15,477 nucleotides of DNA from JACDAL01 sp035646635 (lineage in GTDB: Bacteria; Actinomycetota; CADDZG01; WHSQ01): NCBI GenBank assembly GCA_035646635.1, contig DASRPA010000304.1, forward strand, positions 1 to 15,477, written 5' to 3'. Below are positions 1-7,092 of the stretch, piece after piece. Every line of letters begins with the position of its first letter. Positions within the stretch are counted from its first letter, which is position 1. The position numbers and the translations under genes are program-made. A model generated the notes under the pieces. That model saw only the letters and a list, made by a program, of their open reading frames with translations. It did no database searches and was not told where the DNA came from.

Positions 1-145
1 GCCCGGCGGCGACGCAGGCCAACGACCCGATCTCGTCGGTGAGATTGATGGGCGAGTAAGCCGCGCGCCAGGGTCGCGGGCCTTATTCTCTACGATTCGC
101 CGCCACGTTAAGACAGGCTTTGGACAGAGGGGTCCCGCGGGGGGC
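1..145. other. Left-edge region without a recognised gene
   Basis: No recognisable gene lies here. One plus-strand frame is open from the window edge (codons from base 3) to a TAA at 57-59 and encodes 18 residues ending in SSVRLMGE. This could be the tail of a gene that starts outside the window, but 18 residues are not enough to identify it. The remainder up to the tRNA promoter shows no conserved coding pattern. Confidence 0.25.
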
Positions 146-174
146 TTGGCGAACGGATGTTCGTCGCGTAGCAT
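146..174 (+). promoter_or_regulatory. Candidate sigma-70-type promoter of tRNA-Lys
   Basis: TTGGCG at 146-151 and TAGCAT at 169-174 are separated by exactly 17 bases, each matching the -35/-10 consensus at 4 of 6 positions. Transcription would start near 181, about 23 bases before the mature tRNA 5' end. This is a normal distance for a short tRNA leader removed by RNase P. The call rests on motif and spacing only. Confidence 0.4.
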
Positions 175-203
175 CGCCCCGGATTTGTGCAGACGCAAAT
201 CGA

Positions 204-275
204 GGGCCGCTAGCTCATCAGGTAGAGCACCGGACTTTTAATCCGGCGGGCAGGGTTCGAGTCCCTGGCGGCCCA
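204..275 (+). tRNA. tRNA-Lys (anticodon UUU)
   Basis: A full cloverleaf can be drawn by hand. The acceptor stem GGGCCGC (204-210) pairs with GCGGCCC (268-274), followed by discriminator A275. The D arm uses GCTC/GAGC. The anticodon stem CCGGA (230-234) pairs with TCCGG (242-246) around the loop CTTTTAA, giving anticodon TTT at 237-239 (reads AAA/AAG, lysine). The T arm is CAGGG-TTCGAGT-CCCTG (251-267). The 3' CCA is not encoded: the genome reads ACCT after the acceptor stem, so CCA must be completed enzymatically, as is usual in actinobacteria. It stands alone with no neighbouring tRNA in the window. Confidence 0.96.
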
Positions 276-521
276 CCTGAGATGACCTGGGGCGATGCGG
301 TGAACGTTTGTTTGGCAGAGCCACCCCGGAGGCTCGAGTACAAATCTCGTGCAACTCAACTTCGCGCGCATCGTTTTGCCAAGCTCGGCCCAAAGCAGCC
401 TGAAGAAGCGTGAACGGGCATGAACGATTGCGGAAGAGCGGCTCGCGAGCAGGCGATGTCATCAGTCCCTCCTCTGATAAGAATCGAACAAGGGACCCAG
501 TATCGCGGTGGGGCGAGTCCG

Positions 522-1657
522 TCAACGCCTTACGAGTGAATCAAGTCGTTCGACGACCTCTGCGGGCGAAGGCATAGCCTCTATCTCTTTCTGGATCTCG
601 ACAGCCCGTTCACGGTAGCGGGTTTCGCTCAACAACTCATTGACGGCATGTGCAATGTCCTCCGTCGTGGCTGACCGTGGTTCCAAGGACAATCCGGCAC
701 CACTGTCGACGAGGGAGGCGGCTGTGTAGGGACGGTCCGCGCCCTCGGGCAGGACGAGTGCGGGCAGACCTTGCGATAGAGCACCCAACATCGTTCCGGC
801 TCCACCATGATGGATCACGAGATCGGCGTGCCGCAGCACCTCTGCTTGGTTCACGAAACCCGTCACACGTAGACGGTCGCTCTCGATCGAAAGTTCTTCG
901 GGAGTGGCATCCGCCCTGGCCAACACCAATGCGTCGCAATCGACGCCCGCAATAGCGTCGAGAACCTTCGCCAAGAGCTCCTTCCCCTGGAACATGGTAC
1001 CTAACGACACGAAGACCAAGGGACCTTCCGCGGTGTCGATCCAAGAGGGGATCTCCGCGCTCGGATCGCCCCAAGTGAGCGGTCGCAGCAACCAGTGCTG
1101 TTCGGCGCCTTCCGCGACTCCCTCCGCATAGTCGAAGGCCATATGTCGAGGAAGGCGTCGCCCACCGTGACGTCCAGCGTTGGGTCCATCCCAACCTCGT
1201 TCCACAGGACATGCTCCCGGCCCCTAAGCGCGTCGCGAAAGACCTGGCCCCACACGCTGAGCGAGTGACATGCCGTGGGCACTCGAGCGGCCGCAGCGGC
1301 CACGGCCGCCCCGACATCGGTTGCTTCGTAGACGACGAGATCGGGACGTACCTCTTCGATCAGTGCGCTCATGTCCTCGAGGGAACGAAGTCCGAGAGCA
1401 TCGACGAACATCCTCGCTCCGAACTCCGGCGTTTCAGGCTGCATGAGCTCCGGCCACTTGGCTACAGCGCGCTCAAACCCCCACTCGATGGCTTCGCCGA
1501 CCTTCCTGGTGTCGAAGCCCCATCCTTCGAGGCGAGGTAGGAAGGCTTCCCCCGAGGCGAAGATAACGTCGTGACAGGCTTCGCGAGCCGACGCTGCCAG
1601 AGGAGCGATGGCAAATACATGGCCGAACGCGGGCCGGGACGAGAAGACGATCTTCAC
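522..1657 (-). pseudogene. GT1 (UDP-glycosyltransferase/MGT-like) glycosyltransferase, frame broken
   Basis: Two overlapping minus-strand frames together make one GT-B glycosyltransferase of about 379 residues, close to the normal family length. The N-terminal half begins at a GTG (1657) with MKIVFSSRPAFGHV, the typical GT1 start with the GH acceptor-site motif, and runs to DIWPSTM. The C-terminal half contains the family signature HHGGAGTMLGALSQGLPAL followed by LPEGADRPYTA, the nucleotide-sugar binding region. The frame changes near 1124; restoring one G (GCGGAG to GCGGGAG on the coding strand) joins the halves cleanly. Such enzymes transfer sugars to macrolides, flavonoids or other small hydrophobic molecules. 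The gene lies 76 bases downstream of the VOC gene on the same strand and is probably co-transcribed with it. Family assignment is secure; substrate is unknown. Whether the break is genuine or a sequencing indel is open. Confidence 0.85.
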
Positions 1658-1733
1658 CGACTCGCGTCCGTCGCGCTGGGAACCGATGCTAGAGCGTCCC
1701 GTTCTTCGGCGGTCTCCCTAGGATCGTGCACGG

Positions 1734-2161
1734 TCACGACTTCCTCCCCAGATCGGTGTAGTGCTCGACCGTGTAGAAGCGAACCTCGAACCCATCGGGG
1801 TCGTGGAGCAACGGTAAGTCCATCCGATCGGGGCGAAGTGAACGCCGGCATTGGCCTCCCCCAGGTTCGTCAGTCGCTCAGCGACGGTCTCGATGCACTC
1901 CTTGTCGGGTACGCCGATGGCGAAGAAATCGAAGCCCGCGGCCGCTTCGGCTCGGGTGGGTTCGAGACGCAGGGCGAGGTCGGGACCACCGCTGGGGTGA
2001 CGCAGGAGGAGGCCCATCAGCTGCCCCTCCTCGACGAACTCAACCGCGAGCTCGAAGCCCAGTCGGGACTCGTACCAGGCCCGCGATCTATCGAGGTCGC
2101 GCACGGGCAGTTTCAGATGGTGCACACCGGCTAGCGTCGGGGCCTGCGAGGTCTGGCTCAA
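1734..2161 (-). pseudogene. VOC-family (glyoxalase/bleomycin-resistance fold) protein, frame broken near its end
   Basis: The N-terminal betaalphabeta module is visible (GVHHLKLPVRDLDRSRAWYE, then SRLGFELAVEF). The C-terminal signature LLHDPDGFEVRFYTVEH lies in a neighbouring frame and ends at TGA 1734-1736. The frame changes near 1816, and one added base in the coding-strand ACTTA gives the smooth join GWT-LPLLHDPDG. The repaired protein is about 143 residues, normal for a single VOC unit. I chose the TTG at 2161 because AAGGGAG lies 5-6 bases upstream; an in-frame ATG at 2200 lacks a ribosome binding site and falls inside the divergent promoter. VOC proteins bind a metal through His/Glu and serve as dioxygenases, lyases or drug-binding proteins; the substrate cannot be read here. 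The divergent TetR regulator is the obvious candidate controller. Confidence 0.82.
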
Positions 2162-2214
2162 GCTTTCTCCCTTCCTCACAGTCAAACTGCTTGTTTGCAT
2201 TTATACTGCACCGA
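2162..2214. promoter_or_regulatory. Divergent promoter/operator between the VOC gene and tetR
   Basis: This 53-base gap separates two divergent genes. On the plus strand TATACT (2202-2207) sits 7 bases before the regulator ATG, so the regulator mRNA is probably leaderless. On the minus strand TATAAA (2205-2200) overlaps it and would give a start near 2193, with AAGGGAG ahead of the TTG start. Dyad symmetry is present: CAGT-CAA-ACTG at 2179-2189, and two TGCA half-sites around the -10 elements. A TetR dimer bound here could repress both directions. The motifs are seen directly; regulator binding is inference. Confidence 0.45.
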
Positions 2215-2865
2215 ATGACTGAGGTCGTCAAATCCGAAGCTCCGCCCGCCAGGGGCCACCGTCAGGCTGCCCGCACCCAGGTCCTGGTGGTCGAGGCGGC
2301 CAGCCGCTTGTTCGTCGATCGGGGCTACACCACAACGACGATCGAGGACATCGCGGCTGCTGCTGATGTCGGTGCCCGCACCATTTACGTTCGGTTCGGG
2401 ACCAAAGCGGCCCTGCTCAAGCGCGTCATCGACGTTGCCATCGTTGGGGACACCGATGAAGTGGACGTCCTCGGCCGAGATTGGCTTCGTCCTGCGATGA
2501 CGGCACCGACCTTGGATGAACGCATCGCGGCGCTCGCCTCGGCGAACCGCCAGATCATGGAGCGAGCAGGGGCACTCTTCGCTGTGGCGCAACAGGCTGC
2601 CGCCGTGGAGCCACTGATCGCCCAGTTCTGGCAGCAAGGTCGGGACCAGCACCAACATGGACAACGCGTCATCTGGAACCGCATGGCCGAGGACAGCCTC
2701 CTACCGGCCTCGTGCGATCTCGAATGGCTGATCGACTCCGCCAGCGTTCTCACCGCAGCCGAGACCTATTTGCTCATCACACGGATGCAGGGTTGGTCGC
2801 TCGCGGTCTATCAGGCATGGCTCGCACGAACATTGGCGGCTCTTCCAACGGCACCGGTCAGCTAA
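2215..2865 (+). CDS. TetR/AcrR-family transcriptional regulator
   Basis: This is a 216-residue protein of normal TetR length. The N-terminal DNA-binding domain is clear: about residues 15-61, with SRLFVDRGYTTTTIEDIAAA, then ADVGARTIYVRFGTKAALL, the helix-turn-helix and the conserved Y-F-x-x-K-x-x-L segment. The remaining 150 residues form the variable ligand-binding/dimerisation domain and do not identify the inducer. I prefer the ATG at 2215 to the TTG at 2191: the upstream residues FAFILHR lie in the promoter, and TATACT ends 7 bases before the ATG, fitting leaderless expression. It is divergent from the VOC and GT1 genes and most likely represses that unit, releasing on binding a small toxic molecule. 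That role is inferred from arrangement. Confidence 0.9.
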   Translation: MTEVVKSEAPPARGHRQAARTQVLVVEAASRLFVDRGYTTTTIEDIAAAADVGARTIYVRFGTKAALLKRVIDVAIVGDTDEVDVLGRDWLRPAMTAPTLDERIAALASANRQIMERAGALFAVAQQAAAVEPLIAQFWQQGRDQHQHGQRVIWNRMAEDSLLPASCDLEWLIDSASVLTAAETYLLITRMQGWSLAVYQAWLARTLAALPTAPVS

Positions 2866-3108
2866 CGTAGTCAGCCCCGCAACCTGGCCGAAGCTCCCCC
2901 TCCTAATCTCATGGGTGATCTAGGCTTCATCATCTAACAGAGGTCGGCCAAAGGCAACCCAGGAAGTCGGCAAGCTGGTGTTGGCGACGGGACGGGTGCC
3001 CAGCCTTTGACCCATACCCGTACCAAGTCCGTGGTATTGCTGAACGGCGAACCCATCGAGGTACTTTGGGGGGCCTCCAAGGCGGCTAAGGACTGGAGAG
3101 TAACGAGC

Positions 3109-3813
3109 ATGGATCGGATCGAGGCGGCGAGAAGCATCACCGAGCTCTTGAAGCTCGACCATCCGCCCGTCGGCATCATGTTCGCATCCGAGCGGCCCGA
3201 CGGGGTCGAGGCTCTTGCCGATGCGGCTCCCTCTGCGTGCGCGATGTGGCGAGTTGGTGAGAAGAGGCTGTTCTACGCGGATGCGGAAGCGCACTTCGGG
3301 TGCGCGGTCGGCGCCCTGACGATGGGGTTCGAGCTGCCGGCCGATGTCCAGAGTCGTCTAGGAGACACCGCCGACTTAATGCGTACGAGCGGATATGTCG
3401 CCCCGGAAGAGCTCGAGAAGCTTCCTACCGTCGACCGGCCGAAGTCCGGCATCGTTTACGGGCCTCTATCCTCTTTCACCGAGGAGCCCGATTTGATCCT
3501 CATGTGGCTGCTGCCCAGGCAGGCGATGATGTTCAACGAGGCAACCGACTCGGTGAGCTGGACGCTTCCCGGAGGGTCCCTCCTCGGGCGACCGGCGTGT
3601 TCGGCCCTGCCCGTCGCGCTAAACACCTCTCGAGCCGCCGTGTCGATGGGCTGCATAGGAATGCGCACCTTCACGGAGATCCCCGACGCCTATCTCCTCG
3701 CCGTGCTGCCGGGCGAGAAGGCCGCTCCGTTCTCAGAAGCCCTCGCCGCCAAGACCGAAGCGAACAGGACGATGCAATCCTGGTACGAGGAGAGCAAACG
3801 GGCGCTGACCTGA
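3109..3813 (+). CDS. DUF169-family protein
   Basis: This 234-residue protein matches the DUF169 pattern as I know it: an N-terminal LLKLDHPPVGIMFA segment (the family usually reads L-x-x-PPVAV-F near residue 15-25), cysteines in the first third (SACAMWR and HFGCAVGALTMG), and a C-terminal SMGCIGMRTFTEIPD segment. DUF169 proteins are about 230-260 residues, cytosolic, cysteine-containing and of unproven function; several cysteines suggest metal or cofactor binding. The ATG at 3109 is chosen because GGAGAG lies 8 bases upstream; the open frame continues 34 codons further up but carries no family similarity. The gene is intact, unlike its neighbours, and lies 26 bases before the broken cyclase gene on the same strand. 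Confidence 0.75.
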   Translation: MDRIEAARSITELLKLDHPPVGIMFASERPDGVEALADAAPSACAMWRVGEKRLFYADAEAHFGCAVGALTMGFELPADVQSRLGDTADLMRTSGYVAPEELEKLPTVDRPKSGIVYGPLSSFTEEPDLILMWLLPRQAMMFNEATDSVSWTLPGGSLLGRPACSALPVALNTSRAAVSMGCIGMRTFTEIPDAYLLAVLPGEKAAPFSEALAAKTEANRTMQSWYEESKRALT

Positions 3814-3839
3814 CCCGTTGGCCCGAAGGGGGGGATGCG

Positions 3840-4577
3840 ATGTCCACGACCAGAGGTTTTGCCGCTGGCGTGAGTTTGGGGCTTGCGGGGATCATCGCGG
3901 GAGCCCTACCGTCGGTGCCGCAGCACCCGACAAGCCCGGCACAAAGGCAGCACCCGATCGCTCGATGACGTGAGGGTCGTGAACCTCGCCCACGAGAACG
4001 ATCCGCCACCACGCCGCCTTTCCTGGAGACCCACCCTTCTCCCTCGAGACGGTTGCCACGGTCAAGGAAGACGTCTACTTACAGTACGTGAGAGAGGCCG
4101 AGCACACGGAACGCACTGGGCCGCCCCCTGTCACTTCCATGCCGACGCCGCCTGAGCGGAGCCTAAGCCCCCGCGACCTCTACCTTCCAGCGGTCGTTGT
4201 GGATGCTCGGGACGAGGCTGCGGCCAACCCGGACTACGAGGTGTCGGTCTCAGATCTCCAGGACTTCGAAGACCGCTACGGGCGCATCCCGCACAACGCC
4301 GCCGTGATCGCATGGATCGGGCGGGGCCGGAAGCGGGGCACACCTGCCTACTTCGGTTACGACGAGGGGGGCAACGTCCACCAGCCCGGATCTCCCTTGC
4401 ACCGATGCGGTGACTGTTGGAGACGGACTGGATAAATCGGGCGGTGGCATTCGGCACCGACACGTTCGGGAGCGGACCCGGCGACCGACGTGAGCTTCCG
4501 AGAGTCTGACCTGTCCTGCGCCGGCACGGCATCGATCTTGAGAACCTGGCGAGCCTGGGGGGGCAAGCCGCCGACCG
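3840..4577 (+). pseudogene. Cyclase-family (kynurenine-formamidase-like) gene, multiply frame broken and 3' truncated
   Basis: An ATG at 3840 behind a G-rich ribosome binding site opens with a signal-like hydrophobic segment (FAAGVSLGLAGIIAGALP). Stitching frames then gives DDVRVVNLAHEND, PFSLETVATVKEDVY, EAEHT-GTHWAAPCHFHAD (the metal-binding H-x-GTH-x-AP-x-HF motif of the family), SPRDLYLPAVVVDARDEA, GRIPHNAAVIAWIGRG, AFGTDTFGSGPGD and HGIDLENLASLG. Together these cover nearly the whole fold. Breaks lie near 3911, 3960, 4013, 4036, 4109, 4152, about 4393-4420 and about 4500. Most are repaired by adding one base; the ACGGAACG at 4109 becomes ACGGGAACG. Homology stops near 4577, where an unrelated gene fragment begins. 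Members are Mn/Zn hydrolases such as arylformamidases; the signal-like N terminus suggests export. As written the gene cannot make this protein. Confidence 0.8.
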
Positions 4578-4815
4578 GAGGCGATCGCCCGGGCGCGAGA
4601 GTCGGCGGGCAGCAAGGACATGTTAGTCATGGGCGGGGCGGACGTCATCCGCCAAGCGCTGCGCGCCGGGCACGTGGAAGAGCTGTCGATCTCGATCGCG
4701 CCAGTCGTGCTCGGCGGGGGGAAACGTCTGTTCCACGACTTCGACGAGCCTCGAGCACCTGCGCCTGCTCCAGTCACCGTTCGCGACGCACATCACCTAT
4801 CGCGTCGAGCGCTGA
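4578..4815 (+). pseudogene. 3' fragment of a RibD_C/dihydrofolate-reductase-like gene
   Basis: From 4578 the frame reads EAIARARESAGSKDMLVMGG, then ADVIRQALRAGHVEELSISI and APVVLGGGKRLFHDFDE. This is the C-terminal part of the small actinobacterial 'dihydrofolate reductase family' proteins (RibD C-terminal fold, NADPH-binding GGAD/GGG motifs). Near 4748 the frame shifts and the ending continues as LEHLRLLQSPFATHITYRVER with TGA at 4813-4815, the typical family ending. Only about 80 of roughly 190 residues remain; the N-terminal part with the start codon is absent because the cyclase fragment occupies that place. It is therefore a remnant. A long overlapping frame to 5141 is a shadow without homology. 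Confidence 0.82.
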
Positions 4816-5122
4816 GCGGCAGCGGCCCTCGGTGGGAGTCGCAGTCGCCCGGCCGCGTGCGCTGGCTGCCTTCGGATAACTGGTGGCCTGCCGCAACATG
4901 GAACCCCGTGCTGCCGTCTTGGGCTCCGCGATGGGACCCGGCACTCACGGGCAGACGAGCTTCGGCTGACGCTCGGTCAGGTCATGTTCTCTGTCGCCAC
5001 GGGCGAGGCTGCTGCGGGACACGGACCCAGCGCTCACGCCGCCACCGAGTCTTCAACTACGACTGGCACGTGGGCGTACGAGAGCTTGAGTCCCTTGTTG
5101 GCCTACCCCTTCGCGCTTTTTC
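4816..5122 (+). other. Intergenic stretch without a recognised gene
   Basis: About 310 bases separate the reductase remnant from the DUF2237 gene. Open frames exist in this GC-rich DNA but their translations show no family motif, and none has a convincing ribosome binding site. I see no tRNA, strong hairpin or repeat. It may contain further eroded coding sequence. Confidence 0.4.
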
Positions 5123-5137
5123 TGGCACAATGCACGG
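5123..5137 (+). promoter_or_regulatory. Candidate extended -10 promoter giving a leaderless DUF2237 mRNA
   Basis: TGG immediately followed by CACAAT (5126-5131) is an extended -10 element located 6 bases before the ATG at 5138. No Shine-Dalgarno sequence precedes that ATG. Both facts fit leaderless transcription. There is no good -35 at 16-18 bases. Confidence 0.35.
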
Positions 5138-5524
5138 ATGAGTCGCGAGGCGGACCGGAACGTCGTCGGCGGGTCGCTGCTGCCCTGCTCGGCCGAGCCG
5201 CTGACCGGGTTCTACCGGGACGGCTGCTGCGCCACCGGGCCCGAGGACATGGGCAGCCACACCGTCTGCGCTATCGTGACCGCGAAGTTCCTGGAGTTCA
5301 GCGCGATGGCCGGCAACGATCTGTCCACCCCGCGCCCGGAATGGGGCTTCGCCGGGCTGTCACCGGGTGACCGCTGGTGCGTGTGCGCGGCTCGGTGGCT
5401 GGAGGCCTACAACGCCGGTTGCGCTCCAAAGGTGGTCCTGGGGGCGACACATGCGCGAGCCGCCGAGGTTATCCCGATGGATGCGTTGATCGCACACGCC
5501 GATCACGCGGACATTATCGAGTAG
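5138..5524 (+). CDS. DUF2237-family protein
   Basis: This intact 128-residue protein fits the DUF2237 family along its whole length: LLPCSAEPLTGFYRDGCC near the N terminus, TGPEDMGSHTVCAIVTAKFL, GNDLSTPRPEWGFAGLSPGD, RWCVCAARWLEAYNAGCAP and a VVLGATHARAAEV tail. The family is about 120-130 residues and rich in conserved cysteines (CC pair, TVCA, WCVCA), suggesting metal or cofactor binding, but it has no established biochemical role. The ATG at 5138 aligns with the usual family start. Its unbroken frame between two damaged regions is notable. It is convergent with the PPK2 remnant downstream. Confidence 0.88.
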   Translation: MSREADRNVVGGSLLPCSAEPLTGFYRDGCCATGPEDMGSHTVCAIVTAKFLEFSAMAGNDLSTPRPEWGFAGLSPGDRWCVCAARWLEAYNAGCAPKVVLGATHARAAEVIPMDALIAHADHADIIE

Positions 5525-5580
5525 GACCGACTACAACCACGCCTGCCGATCTCCTCTGAGCTTGCGACCCTAAGCGCTCG

Positions 5581-5618
5581 GCTCAAGCATTTCGCCTATC
5601 CGCTAGGATTGCTTGAGC
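5581..5618. terminator. Inverted repeat between convergent genes
   Basis: GCTCAAGCA (5581-5589) and TGCTTGAGC (5610-5618) form a perfect 9-bp stem with a 20-base loop. The loop itself contains a short ATCC/GGAT pairing. It lies between the DUF2237 gene and the end of the PPK2 frame, overlapping the PPK2 stop codon. There is no T-run on either side, so intrinsic termination is uncertain. A bidirectional stop or mRNA 3'-end stabiliser is the best guess. Confidence 0.4.
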
Positions 5619-6237
5619 ATGGTCGGGCACGTACGTGTAGTTGTCGCGTGCTGGACGCACGTAGCCTTGGTCGGGCTGCCGCCTCGGGATCTTGATCGGC
5701 TCGGGCGTCGTGTCCTCATAGGGAATGCTGCTCAGAAGGTGCGAAATACAGTTGAGCCGCGCTTTGCGCTTGTCGTCCGCCTCGACGACGTACCAGGGAG
5801 CCCAACTCGTGTCGGTGTGAACGAACATCTCGTCCTTTGCCCTTGAGTAGTCGATGAAGCGACTCCTGGCATCGAGGTCCATCGGCGAGAGTTTCCAACG
5901 CCTTTTCGGGTCGGCCGCCCGAGCCTGGAATCGCCTGTTCTGCTCGGCGTCGCTGATGGACAGCCAGTACTTGATCAGGACGATGCCGTCATCTACCAGC
6001 AGCCGTTCGAATTGAGGACACTGCTGGAGGAAGGCCCGTTGCTCTTCCGGTGTGCAAAAACCCATGACGGTCTCAACCCGGCCCTGTTGTACCAGCTCCG
6101 GTCGAGTAACACCATCTCCCCGGCGGCCGGGAGATGAGAAACGTAGCGCTGGAAGTACCACTGGCTTTCTTCCCGCCCCGTTGGCTGCGGAAGAGCTGCG
6201 ACCCGGGCGATGCGCGGACTGAGATACTCCGTGATGC
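5583..6237 (-). pseudogene. ppk2: PPK2-family polyphosphate kinase, 5' truncated and frame broken
   Basis: Reading leftward from 6237 the frame opens inside the kinase domain: SITEYLSPRIARVAALPQPT, then GREESQWYFQRYVSHLPAAG, then LLDRSWYNRAG (the Walker B/DRSWYNR motif). A break near 6078 follows; one added G in the coding-strand GGG run restores AGVETVMGFCTPEEQ. The frame continues through DDGIVLIKYWLSIS, KRRWKLSPMDLDAR, TSWAPWYVVEADDKRKARLN and NYTYVPDH to TGA 5583-5585. PPK2 enzymes transfer phosphate between polyphosphate and nucleotides. The Walker A loop (family G-x-D-x-AGKGG) and everything before it are missing, so the product would be inactive even with the frame repaired. The missing part ends exactly where the permease fragment starts. 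Confidence 0.88.
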
Positions 6238-6945
6238 TGTTTCGAGGACTCTGTGAACGTTGCCGAAGAAACCAAGGATCCAATCAGAGTCTACCCGCGG
6301 GCGTTGTTCGGAGGTCTGACGGTCGCGGCGATTATCTACTTCCTGGTCGCGTTCACAGCCTCGATGGTGGTCGAGACAGGAAGGCTGGCCGGCTCCGATA
6401 CGCCGTTGCTCGAAGTCGTAGAGGTCAGCGATTTTCCACTTCCCTTGGAAGTGTTCTCGCTGGTTGCGCTGATCGCAATCACCAATACTGCGCTGCTCAA
6501 CATGGTGATGGCATCTCGCCTGACCTACGGGATGGGCCGCCGGGGCATCATCCCCTCAGTCTTATCGCGAGTTCACGAGGGTCGTCGCACACCGTTGATT
6601 GCGATCGTACTCACGACGCTTCTGGCGTTCGCCCTAATCATCACCGGAGACCTCGAGGTGCTCGCCTCCACCACCGTCGCACTGCTACTGGCAGTCTTCA
6701 CGATGGTGAACATCTCCTGCCTGGTGGCTCGCAAACGATCCCCCGTCGACCACGACCACTTCAATGCCCCCACTATCTTTCCGGTTCTGGGAGCCATCGC
6801 CTGCCTGGTGCTGCTGACGCAACAGGAAGCGGCCGTATATAGAAGGGCCGGCTTTCTGCTACTCATCGGTTTGGTGCTGTGGGTGGTCAACCGCATAACG
6901 GCTGGCCGCACGCAAAGCTCTGAGGCGGCGGAGCACAGGTCCTAG
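6238..6945 (+). pseudogene. C-terminal half of an APC-family amino-acid permease
   Basis: The frame from 6241 reads FEDSVNVAEETKDPIRVYPR, the cytoplasmic motif found in the middle of APC-superfamily amino-acid transporters (usually preceded by AFxG). About six hydrophobic segments follow, including GGLTVAAIIYFLVAFTASMV, FSLVALIAITNTALLNMVMA, LIAIVLTTLLAFALIITG, VALLLAVFTMVNISCLV, IFPVLGAIACLVLL and AGFLLLIGLVLWVVNRI, ending at TAG 6943-6945. Full-length members have about 440-480 residues and 12 membrane helices; only the last half remains. The upstream frame meets a TGA at 6232-6234, and the GTG at 6253 is not a plausible start. The 3' part is otherwise unbroken. Confidence 0.85.
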
Positions 6946-7061
6946 GCGGCCGACTCTATTTCCGCCCGGCGAGAGGCAATCGCGCACCACGCGCGTGTGA
7001 GTACAGAATCCGGACTCAGGAGCGCGTCGTGCGCGTTTAGAATCCTCTAGATATACTCAGC

Positions 7062-7092
7062 CTGACCCCACGCGCAGCGCGGTCCGGGTCAG
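7062..7092. terminator. Hairpin spanning the metallophosphoesterase stop codon
   Basis: CTGACCC (7062-7068) and GGGTCAG (7086-7092) are perfect 7-bp arms around a GC-rich 17-base loop containing CGCGC-A-GCGCG. The TGA of the minus-strand gene (7091-7089) is inside one arm. No T-tract follows, so it may be a factor-dependent terminator or 3'-end protector. Confidence 0.35.

Noticed and set aside
320..370. tRNA-tail-like stretch (GGCTCGAGTACAAATCTCG) downstream of the tRNA
   Set aside because: No acceptor, D or anticodon arms can be paired with it, and it is not a copy of the real tRNA end.
637..1317. Long minus-strand frame overlapping the glycosyltransferase
   Set aside because: Its translation is arginine/serine-rich with no motif. 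It is the shadow frame of the glycosyltransferase.
5085..5111. Sequence resembling the 3' end of the tRNA-Lys (TTGAGTCCCTTG...GGCCTACC), as a possible distal attachment site of a 4.9-kb island
   Set aside because: It has many mismatches, there is no cloverleaf upstream, and no integrase or other mobility gene lies in between. The likeness is probably chance.
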